From the NCBI GenBank assembly GCA_015057625.1, contig SVDZ01000001.1:20689-84688 (forward strand): 64,000 bases of DNA, read 5' to 3'. Within the stretch, counting starts at the first letter, position 1. Every line of letters begins with the position of its first letter. The stretch comes from Lachnospiraceae bacterium (GTDB lineage: Bacteria > Bacillota > Clostridia > Lachnospirales > Lachnospiraceae). Both the position numbers and the translations under genes were made by a program. Shown piece after piece: positions 37,100-44,046 of this stretch. Below the pieces are notes generated by a model. The model saw only the letters and a list, made by a program, of their open reading frames with translations, had not been told where the DNA came from and did no database searches.

Positions 37100-37114
37100 A
37101 AATATCAATCTTTA

Positions 37115-39313
37115 TTATTTTATCAATCCGTAGTTTCCTTCAGTATATCTGATTGCTGTATAAGAACTGTTCACCTTTTTCAGTATATCACTGTACAGGT
37201 AGTTATGTCCCGCTTCCGTTGACATCATTTTTTTCTTGTACAAGGTATCCGCTATTCCGTAAACATTAACCTCATAGATATCACTATACTTAACTGTATT
37301 ATCACTGAGCACTGCATATGCTCTTATTTTCATTTTTTCAGTATAAAACGCAGGGACCACATTGCCAAACACCATCGTCATGGCATAGCTTTTTTGCGTA
37401 CCGATTTCTGAATAGTTAGTGCTCAGAAGTCCTTTTGATGTACTGTTAAAATACTTTACATTAGCATTACTGCTATTGTATGTAATCAAAGAATCATCAA
37501 CATTTAAAATTGAATAAATCAATCCTGAACTCTTTACTGATTTTCCTCCTATAGAACTGTCTATAGAATAGATTGTCCTAAGTCCTTTTGCCAGATAACT
37601 AATCTGAAAACCGTTAAGTTCTATACCCGGTCCCGTAACAACAAATTTCTGTTGTTTTTTCAACGACTCATTATATGTCGGATAAATATACAGATAATAA
37701 GTTCCTGCCTTGAGCATAGTAATTGTAGCCATATTGTCAGAGGTATACTCAATCCGCATCGCCGACTTGTCACTCGGTTCAATTGTAATATCAGTATTTA
37801 CTCCCGAATCAGGATTAAGTGTAACCCAGCATCTGACCTGATCTCCAATATTTTTTGCGGAATTAACAGTGCTATAATAATACCCGGAATTATCATTTTC
37901 TTTCCACCACACGGACTGGCTTGTGGCTACAGCCATCTGTTCATCATGTCCGCAGACTGTGCAATGAAGATTTGCATATCCGTTATTTATTCCATTGTTT
38001 ATATAATGATGACCATTTTCAATCTCTATGACATTGGTACTGTCCATGTTTGAAACGCTGATTTCATAAAATTTGTTTACGTTATTTCTCCATGTGTACC
38101 AGACAATTTTGTCATTGTAAACAACCGGAGCGCAATCTGAAAGTTCCCCGCTAAAGGATTTGATTTCACTTTGAATGTTTCCTTTAGAATTAACTACCGT
38201 GTAAAATACATCTCCATCTCTTGACCAAATCAATGCATATCTGTCACTTCCAATTTTTACCATATGAGGGGTTCTTGTCGTAGTCTCACCTTCCGCATAC
38301 GAAGTAATCCATTTTGTGGTAACAGCAAGTGTGGATTTGTCAACAGAAGCCACAAATATATTTCTCGTCTTATGAGAAGTATTGGAGCTGTCCTGCTTTA
38401 CAGAATTACCGGCAATTAAAAATGTGTTACCTGTAACCTGAAATGCACCTACGGTAGCACCTGTGGTATTATCGCCTGTATTTCCCGGAAATGCCATTAT
38501 ATCTTTTGTGGTACATTTTTCATAATAATCAAGAGTAACTTTTCCTGATGACGCTGAGACATTGTACTTTGTTAACACAATAGATCTTGGATATGCATCG
38601 CCGTGATCCACACAGATAAATCTGTCATTATCTATTGCTGCAAACTGATTGAATGAATGACTTACATATCCATACTCACTGTTCATAACAGCTGTATATG
38701 AATCAACTATTTTGTCAGTTGCAATATTGTATACAATCGATACGCAGGCCTGATGTCCATTGTACATCTCATGACAGGTTCTAACATATAAAAGATTATT
38801 ACACAAAGCAAATCTGGCCGATCCTGCATCAAAAGGATATGTAGTATTTGCGCCTTTTAAGGAATCTGTTCCAAGCTTATTCCAGTTCTTATCATATCTG
38901 GTAATTGCATAAACCTTAACATCATCTGATTGATTCGGATTATTCTGCCCCGTCAATAAAAAGTAAAAACTTGGAGTTTCAAAAAAACCGCCGAACACCG
39001 GGAGTTCCATAGGAATTATCTTTTTACTTTTAAAATTATATGAGCTATCATAATACTCAACTAAAACTCCACCACTTATCTTGTCGCCATACTGAACTCT
39101 CATAAGCTTACCGTCAGATTGTGGAACCAGATAAGATTTAACTGTAGATGACCATCTGTCATAATTTTGTCCGTTGATATTCATACCGCTGTACGTATCA
39201 CAAATGGAATTTGCAGCCTCTACTTGAGTTTTTGGTACAGTTGCAATATTCAATGTCAAACCTGCACACATTGACAATGCAATCAATAAACTAAACGCCC
39301 TTTTTCCCCACAT
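37115..39313 (-). CDS. Secreted propeller-like protein with shared C-terminal module
   Basis: 732 residues. Signal peptide about 1-34. Residues about 45-430 hold repeated strand-turn units with Asp/Gly-rich turns and W/Y-rich strands (YAITRYDKNWNKLG, IWSRDGDVFYTVVN), which suggests a beta-propeller; no enzyme motif is seen. A short Cys motif (LHCTVCGHDEQ) at about 450 looks like a small metal-binding insert. An Ig-like stretch follows, then the shared module at about 563-732 (ELNGFQIS, LRTIYSI, YAMTMVF, RAYAVLSD, ADTLYKKKMM, HNYLYSDILKKV). Function unknown; surface binding is the most cautious guess. Confidence 0.78.
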   Translation of the reverse strand: MWGKRAFSLLIALSMCAGLTLNIATVPKTQVEAANSICDTYSGMNINGQNYDRWSSTVKSYLVPQSDGKLMRVQYGDKISGGVLVEYYDSSYNFKSKKIIPMELPVFGGFFETPSFYFLLTGQNNPNQSDDVKVYAITRYDKNWNKLGTDSLKGANTTYPFDAGSARFALCNNLLYVRTCHEMYNGHQACVSIVYNIATDKIVDSYTAVMNSEYGYVSHSFNQFAAIDNDRFICVDHGDAYPRSIVLTKYNVSASSGKVTLDYYEKCTTKDIMAFPGNTGDNTTGATVGAFQVTGNTFLIAGNSVKQDSSNTSHKTRNIFVASVDKSTLAVTTKWITSYAEGETTTRTPHMVKIGSDRYALIWSRDGDVFYTVVNSKGNIQSEIKSFSGELSDCAPVVYNDKIVWYTWRNNVNKFYEISVSNMDSTNVIEIENGHHYINNGINNGYANLHCTVCGHDEQMAVATSQSVWWKENDNSGYYYSTVNSAKNIGDQVRCWVTLNPDSGVNTDITIEPSDKSAMRIEYTSDNMATITMLKAGTYYLYIYPTYNESLKKQQKFVVTGPGIELNGFQISYLAKGLRTIYSIDSSIGGKSVKSSGLIYSILNVDDSLITYNSSNANVKYFNSTSKGLLSTNYSEIGTQKSYAMTMVFGNVVPAFYTEKMKIRAYAVLSDNTVKYSDIYEVNVYGIADTLYKKKMMSTEAGHNYLYSDILKKVNSSYTAIRYTEGNYGLIK

Positions 39314-39337
39314 AAATTACACCTCCGTACAATACTA

Positions 39338-39415
39338 AATATGTAATTTCCTCTAATATTTTAAATATGTAATTTTCTCTAATATTTTAAATACGTAATT
39401 TTCTGAAATCCTTTA
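39338..39415. repeat. Three 26-bp tandem repeats at the end of the diguanylate cyclase gene
   Basis: The unit AAATATGTAATTTTCTCT plus AATATTTT occurs nearly identically in two intergenic copies. A third, diverged copy includes the stop codon and last codons (KLRI) of the GGDEF gene. This suggests slippage or duplication outward from the gene end. Confidence 0.75.
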
Positions 39416-41126
39416 GGTATGTAGGATAAAGAAGTTTGAGTTTCTTCTTATTCTCATACATTATTTCGTCCGCTCTCTTAATAGTTTGATTAATCTCATC
39501 TTCTGTAAGTTCACTACACCATGAGAATCCGTGCGCCACCACTATTGGCAACTCATCTTCATTTTTCATATGGAATTCTTTCATCTGCTCATTGAAGTCA
39601 TTCAGATAAATATTATAGTTTTCCAGTGGGTTGCTATTGAAAATAATAACTGCGAATTCGTCGCCGCCTATTCTATACACTTTTCCTATCTTTCCAAACG
39701 TACTCTTAATAAGAACTGAAGCATACTTAATAAGCTTGTCTCCCATCTCGTGTCCGAAATTGTCATTTACTATTTTGAGGTTGTTTACATCAAAAATAAT
39801 CACTCCAAACTTGCCGTCTTTTCTATTTTCAAGCGCCTTTAATTTCTCTTCATAGGCAGTTCTGTTTCCTACTTCTGTAAGTCCGTCAGAATAAGCAAGG
39901 TGACCTACAAATTCAGATTTCATACCGTACTGGATTACTTGAATCATTCTGTGTACATTTCCTACAACAATACATGTGAGGAACACGACGATTCCAGGTC
40001 TTGCAATTACAGCCTTGTCGTCTGTGTACCCAAAAATCATTCTCGCCATATCTCCCATAATGGACAAAGCAAGCACTAAAAATCCTAATTGCTGTAAGAC
40101 ATAGTAAAACTTGTAATCTTTTTGATTTCTGTTTATTTTAACCTGTCCGATAATAACTATTAAAAGAATAACAACTATCGCTCCGTACACAACAAATGCT
40201 CCGCCAATAATCTCTGCCAAGTCATAAATTCCAAATACCTGGAATGCCACTGCCACTGCAATATAAATCATATCCAATATAATTATTACTCTTACCACCA
40301 AATTTTTAAGAACACCGTAGCAACTGTCAATAAAGAACATCAATGGCACATTGGCAATCAACACCATCATCTTTGATACAAATTCTATCAAACTTAAATC
40401 TTTTGAAAATATCTGAACTGTATTTGTCTCAAACAAACACCAAGTAGCTGCAAGGAAAGCAAATATTGCAAGGTAACCTAAACCATAGTCCTTCTCACCC
40501 TTAATTGTTTTTGCTGTAATTGTAGTCAAAATCGAATATATTGCAAGCATTACACTCACGATGAATATAATGAAGCAAAAAAGTACATTGATAATATTAT
40601 TGTAAATAACATCCAGAAGCAGCTTACCTCTATCTCCTAAATATGTATTGTCAATGCGAGGTTTAACCGTTTTGTAAGCAGGCTTTATTCTAATTTCAAT
40701 ACGCTTTTGAAGATTTTTCTTCTCAATTCTTATAAGATTCCATCTTGAACCAATCGGCTTGTCATAAAGCGGCGTATCCACTCTGTTTGTCTCATACAAA
40801 AGTTCGCTGCCTGAATATAACTTCGTACTGCAGTCAACGCTTCTGTAAATAAGATTAATTCTATCAACTTCTTTTGAAGATAATAATGTAAAAATAGAAA
40901 TCGTACCATCCGAATTTTTAGGAACTTCACTAAGCTTAGTCAAGTCGACACTATCTCCGTCCTTATTTTTCCATTGATTATCTACCGAATAAGAATAGGT
41001 CAATCCAAACTCTGAATCTGCATTAGTTCTCTTAATAATATTAATAATTGTAATGATTAAAATGGCTAACACAAGCATCAAAAAAAACACTATTAGAATA
41101 GACTTGATTTTTCTATTTTTTTCCAT
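39387..41126 (-). CDS. Membrane diguanylate cyclase (7TM-type receptor plus GGDEF)
   Basis: 579 residues. One helix at about 5-28; an extracytoplasmic domain at about 30-170; seven or so helices at about 175-400, a 7TMR-DISM-like layout; then a GGDEF domain at about 415-565. The active-site loop is intact (RIGGDEF), and so is the substrate-binding FDVNNLKIVNDNFGHEMGD (19 residues), so it should make c-di-GMP. ATG 41126 follows AAGGGG; the GTG at 41144 is less likely. The external domain may bind a small ligand or a surface protein. A good sigma-A promoter lies about 145 bp upstream. Confidence 0.92.
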   Translation of the reverse strand: MEKNRKIKSILIVFFLMLVLAILIITIINIIKRTNADSEFGLTYSYSVDNQWKNKDGDSVDLTKLSEVPKNSDGTISIFTLLSSKEVDRINLIYRSVDCSTKLYSGSELLYETNRVDTPLYDKPIGSRWNLIRIEKKNLQKRIEIRIKPAYKTVKPRIDNTYLGDRGKLLLDVIYNNIINVLFCFIIFIVSVMLAIYSILTTITAKTIKGEKDYGLGYLAIFAFLAATWCLFETNTVQIFSKDLSLIEFVSKMMVLIANVPLMFFIDSCYGVLKNLVVRVIIILDMIYIAVAVAFQVFGIYDLAEIIGGAFVVYGAIVVILLIVIIGQVKINRNQKDYKFYYVLQQLGFLVLALSIMGDMARMIFGYTDDKAVIARPGIVVFLTCIVVGNVHRMIQVIQYGMKSEFVGHLAYSDGLTEVGNRTAYEEKLKALENRKDGKFGVIIFDVNNLKIVNDNFGHEMGDKLIKYASVLIKSTFGKIGKVYRIGGDEFAVIIFNSNPLENYNIYLNDFNEQMKEFHMKNEDELPIVVAHGFSWCSELTEDEINQTIKRADEIMYENKKKLKLLYPTYLKDFRKLRI

Positions 41127-41525
41127 ACAATCGTCCCCTTTCACCGCCTCTAAAGAAGACTACTTTTCAGGCAGTTTTCCATACCGCATTTTTCCGTAAC
41201 TTTAAATCAAAAACACCCACCACATAGCACTTTTTGCACTTGGAGCAGGAGTAATCTTTCACTTGATATAATTATAAATCAATCAGTTTACACATACAAG
41301 TTTTTATATCTATTTTTAAAGTTTTTTCTGTTATTCAAGAATGCCTCAGCGGAATTGATTTGGGGCATTGCATTAACGCCAATGCAATGCCCTTTATATA
41401 AAGCAGCTGACAGAAAATGTTATTGAACGATTGCTCGTCGTAGAAAAGTCATTCTGCATTTTTTCTACGTTCTTTTTATAGTATATTATTGGTCTTAAAA
41501 TCTGTTACTTATTTTTTGTGCTCAC
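41127..41525. other. Intergenic region with promoter and hairpins
   Basis: 399 bp without a gene. It carries the promoter for the diguanylate cyclase gene (41271-41299, minus). A perfect 12-bp hairpin, GGGCATTGCATT/AATGCAATGCCC, lies at 41363-41392, with a CTTTATATAAAG palindrome beside it. The hairpin CGTAGAAAA/TTTTCTACG lies at 41439-41469. The last is followed by TTCTTTTTAT on the plus strand, where no gene needs it; on the minus strand the hairpins may end the LytM-like transcript. Confidence 0.6.
41271..41299 (-). promoter_or_regulatory. Predicted sigma-A promoter for the diguanylate cyclase gene
   Basis: On the minus strand TTGTAT (41294-41299), 17-bp spacer and TATAAT (41271-41276). 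This gives a leader of about 140 nt before the ATG at 41126. Confidence 0.7.
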
Positions 41526-42383
41526 TCATTCGCTAACTGTCATAAACTTCATGGGATCAACCGGCTTTCCTTTTCTGGTAAGAGCAAAATTCAAATTATA
41601 TCCTTCTTTTTCATAAAATCTTGTCGGGGAATTGACGCAGGCAATCACATCTCCTGCCTCCACAACCTGCCCCTCCTCAACCGTAGGATTCACTATCTGG
41701 CTGTAGGTAATCTCATAATCATTTCCAATCGCTGTTTTAATATACACTCCTATCTCATCATTGTCTCCAATCTTTGTGACAACTCCCTTAGCTGCTGCTT
41801 TGACCGGGGCAAATTCTTCGCTTTGAATAACCAATGCAGGATTGGTCTTATATTCATTTAAAGTTGGAAAATATACAGTATTATCCATATTGTATTCAAG
41901 TATAATATTTCCCTCCACAGGCCATAACAGTCTTGATTTATTATTGAATGTCAGATTATTAATAGCTGCATTAACCTCCGTTGACATTCCATTAAGATTT
42001 CCTTCTCCTTCAATGGGATTCACTTCAGTTTTGTCTCTGTAAGTCACAGTCTCCTCCTCATCAATGTACACCTCTCTGTCCTCACTCTTTTCTTTATTGT
42101 TGCTTGTAGAATCTCCGTCTGAAATTTTACCATCGACCGCCTCTATCTCAGACATTTCTGCTTCGGATATATCATTATTATAAGGCATCATATCTTCTTT
42201 ATTTCTATCTGTATTTATTGTATTATCGGCGATTCTTTCATCTGTAATCTTCTCAACATTTTTAAGTTCAATACTGTTCCCATTTTCATCTCTTGTATAG
42301 TATGTCGCAAAAACAATTCCAAAAAATGCAGCAATGCATATTCCTGTGGACACAATAAATTTGTTACGCATATTATTTCCCAT
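41526..42383 (-). CDS. SpoIIQ-like degenerate LytM/M23 protein
   Basis: 285 residues. One N-terminal membrane helix (about 9-28), an acidic low-complexity region (about 40-125), then an M23/LytM fold (about 155-285) with the WPVEGNIILEY opening and YKTNPALVI. In active M23 peptidases the metal ligands are His and Asp in H-x-x-x-D and His in H-x-H; here these positions read NPALV and NLN, so zinc should not bind. This layout and loss resemble SpoIIQ of Bacillus, a catalytically dead partner of SpoIIIAH in engulfment. Whether it serves sporulation or envelope organisation is inference. The start at 42383 follows AAAGGA. Confidence 0.8.
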   Translation of the reverse strand: MGNNMRNKFIVSTGICIAAFFGIVFATYYTRDENGNSIELKNVEKITDERIADNTINTDRNKEDMMPYNNDISEAEMSEIEAVDGKISDGDSTSNNKEKSEDREVYIDEEETVTYRDKTEVNPIEGEGNLNGMSTEVNAAINNLTFNNKSRLLWPVEGNIILEYNMDNTVYFPTLNEYKTNPALVIQSEEFAPVKAAAKGVVTKIGDNDEIGVYIKTAIGNDYEITYSQIVNPTVEEGQVVEAGDVIACVNSPTRFYEKEGYNLNFALTRKGKPVDPMKFMTVSE

Positions 42384-42440
42384 ACCAATTATTCCTTTCC
42401 TTATAGATATTACTTTTATTCTATTATCTTTCCCACTGAT

Positions 42441-42475
42441 AAAAAAAATATGCGCAGGTCATATCATATTTTTGT
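42441..42475 (-). terminator. AT-rich hairpin with eight-T tail (minus)
   Basis: AAAATATG (42445-42452) pairs with CATATTTT (42465-42472). On the minus strand it runs into eight T; on the plus strand the tail is shorter. It lies between structured element B and the LytM-like gene, mirroring the arrangement at the GH5 gene. Confidence 0.5.
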
Positions 42476-42486
42476 ATTGCAACGTA

Positions 42487-42514
42487 TTGTTTGTGTATTT
42501 TTTTGTGTTATAAT
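42487..42514 (+). promoter_or_regulatory. Predicted promoter for the nuclease-like gene
   Basis: TTGTTT (42487-42492), 16-bp spacer and TATAAT (42509-42514). The expected start of transcription is about 15 nt before structured element B, which would then form the 5' end of this leader. Confidence 0.55.
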
Positions 42515-42534
42515 ACTTTTACATATATTTTTGC

Positions 42535-42590
42535 AATCCGCCGGAGGCTTATAACTGAGAAGGAGATTGGACCCCTACTCAGTAAATTTT
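42535..42590. ncRNA. Conserved structured element, copy B
   Basis: Same layout as 31618-31670: AATCC, mini-hairpin GCC-GGA-GGC, a TTATAA spacer, and stem ACTGAG/CTCAGT (42554-42559 with 42578-42583) around the identical GAGATTGGAC (42563-42572). Stem sequences differ from copy A with pairing kept, which suggests selection for structure. It could be a leader element of the plus-strand gene at 42710 or of the minus-strand LytM-like gene. Class unknown to me. Confidence 0.5.
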
Positions 42591-42709
42591 CTTACCCCCA
42601 CCTTCACTTTGTTTAGAGGAGGGGAACATCTACTTATTAGTTATAAATGTTATCGCAAAAACCATTTAGAAAAATTATATTTTTGAAATGAAAGATTAAG
42701 GAGAAAAAA

Positions 42710-43558
42710 ATGAAAAAATTACGACAGGAATTAATAAAAGAAATGTGCAAGTTGAAAGAATTTATATCCATCGCTGAAAATCAATTGGCCAATTGTCCCT
42801 GCGAGGGCAAAAGATTAAAGGTTGAAGTAAAACACAATTCAGTCCAATTTTATGTTAAAGATGATGGTGAAGATTCAAGATATCGATACATGACCCGCTT
42901 CGAGAAGGAAAGCGCTCATAATATTATTAAACACGATTATTATTCAAAGGCTATCAAATACGCGAAAAAACAAATGATACTAATGGAACAGTTAATTGAC
43001 AACATTGATCATGCAAGCCTGGACTCTCTTTTCCAAAAACTTGGCAAGGGCAGACAGCAGATTATTGATACAATTCTTATTTCTGATTCAGCGCAAACCT
43101 TAAAGGACCTCAAAGATTCTGTTCTTATTTCTAATGAACAATACGTTAAAATATGGCAGAGTGAAATCTATGAAGGAAAGTCATTTTCTGAGTATGACGC
43201 AAAAATATATACTGAAAAAGGCGAACGAGTTCGTTCAAAATCCGAGAAAATAATTGCTGACAAGCTTCTAAGAGAAGGCATTCCATACAAATATGAGCAC
43301 CCAATTTATATCACACAATTCGGGAATATATATCCTGATTTTACGCTATTGGATGTACGAAACAGAAGAAACATAATATTAGAACATTTCGGTCTAATGG
43401 ATGATGAGAAATATGCAGTTAACGCTATTAAGAAAATACAACTGTATCTCAATGAAGGATACATATTTGGAGAAACCCTGTTTATAACAATGGAATCTTC
43501 TGAGACACCTTTTGATAGTAGAATGCTTGAGGGATTAATTAACTTGTTGAAATATTAG
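42710..43558 (+). CDS. PD-(D/E)XK nuclease-like protein
   Basis: 282 residues. The N-terminal half (about 1-150) is helical and coiled-coil-like. The C-terminal half has the restriction-endonuclease-like pattern: RSKSEKIIADKLLREGIPYK (Glu in the first helix), IYPDFTLL (Asp), then IILEHFG (Glu, with His in place of Lys), followed by helices and a final strand. This resembles nuclease-fold domains found near phage and repair genes; no partner gene is adjacent. It starts at ATG after AAGGAG. It sits next to two families of intergenic tandem repeats, so it may be an accessory gene. DNA as substrate is inference. Confidence 0.7.
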   Translation: MKKLRQELIKEMCKLKEFISIAENQLANCPCEGKRLKVEVKHNSVQFYVKDDGEDSRYRYMTRFEKESAHNIIKHDYYSKAIKYAKKQMILMEQLIDNIDHASLDSLFQKLGKGRQQIIDTILISDSAQTLKDLKDSVLISNEQYVKIWQSEIYEGKSFSEYDAKIYTEKGERVRSKSEKIIADKLLREGIPYKYEHPIYITQFGNIYPDFTLLDVRNRRNIILEHFGLMDDEKYAVNAIKKIQLYLNEGYIFGETLFITMESSETPFDSRMLEGLINLLKY

Positions 43559-43627
43559 GGACTTGGATAGCAGGAATCTATAGTTATTGAGGTGCTATTC
43601 GCCGGAGACTATATTTCAAATTTCATT

Positions 43628-43922
43628 TTACCTTCCATTCGCCGGCTATCGACGTTTGGATGGTAATTTGATTTCTTATGGCACTTGCCTTTTTACCTTC
43701 CATTTCCCGGTTATCAACGTTTGGATGGTAAATGATAATTTCTTAACAATTTCATATTACCTTCCGTTTCCCGGCTATCGACGTTTGGATGGTAAATGAT
43801 AATTTCTTAACAATTTCATATTACCTTCCATTCGCCGGCTATCGCCGTTTGGATGGTAAATGATAATTTCTTAACAAAATTAAAATACCTTCCATACATC
43901 AAAAATTGATGTATGGAAGGTA
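43628..43922. repeat. 64-bp tandem array of hairpin units
   Basis: Units begin at 43628, 43693, 43757, 43821 and 43885 (period 64-65 bp). Each opens with TTACCTTCCA (the last with ATACC), and the first four close their inner hairpin with TGGATGGTAA. A TCGCCGGCTATCGACG-like loop follows the opening, and an AT-rich spacer (TGATAATTTCTTAACAAT) separates the units. The fifth unit keeps the phase but replaces the loop with a perfect 17-bp stem. Confidence 0.92.
43886..43922 (-). terminator. Probable glgP terminator within the repeat array
   Basis: Perfect 17-bp stem (43886-43902 with 43906-43922) with a three-base loop. On the minus strand it is followed by TTTTAATTTTG. Confidence 0.6.
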
Positions 43923-43923
43923 A

Positions 43924-44033
43924 AATCTCATATTTTGCCGGGTCAACGCCGTCATAATCTCATATTTCGTCGGGTCAACGCCGCCATAATCTCATATTTT
44001 GTCGGGCCAACGCCGCCATAATCTCATATTTCA
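43924..44033. repeat. 32-bp tandem repeat, 3.4 copies
   Basis: Units AATCTCATATTTTGYCGGG plus TCAACGCCGYCAT start at 43924, 43956, 43988 and 44020 (partial). Copies differ at only a few bases. There are no spacers, so it is not a CRISPR array. Confidence 0.93.
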
Positions 44034-44046
44034 CTAAGCTCGCGCC

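Larger units (their letters stand above)
42384..42709. other. Divergent intergenic region with structured elements
   Basis: 326 bp between the LytM-like gene (minus) and the nuclease-like gene (plus). It contains an AT-rich hairpin with T-runs on both sides (42441-42475), a plus promoter (42487-42514), the conserved structured element (42535-42590), and a CCCC-A-CCT/AGG-A-GGGG hairpin (about 42596-42624). AAGGAG precedes ATG 42710. No additional ORF is supported. Confidence 0.65.
43559..44046. other. Repeat-filled convergent intergenic region
   Basis: 488 bp between the nuclease-like gene and glgP, almost wholly repeats: a partial unit at about 43594-43627, the 64-bp hairpin array (43628-43922) and the 32-bp array (43924-44033). 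No gene is supported; short ORFs through it simply translate the repeat. Confidence 0.85.

Noticed and set aside
37115..39313. Glycosidase assignment for the propeller-like protein
   Set aside because: Strand-turn repeats fit a propeller, but no catalytic Asp/Glu signature of a known GH family could be found.
42535..42590. c-di-GMP-I (GEMM) riboswitch, suggested by GCCTCCGGC on the minus strand
   Set aside because: The tetraloop/receptor-like piece is present by chance; the other conserved GEMM segments are missing and copy A lacks even this piece.
43587..43799. 70-residue ORF through the 64-bp array
   Set aside because: It only translates the repeat, is not kept in frame by the unit length and lacks a ribosome site.
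43628..44033. Possible CRISPR array
   Set aside because: The units are repeated head to tail including the intervening DNA; there are no unique spacers of even length and no cas genes.
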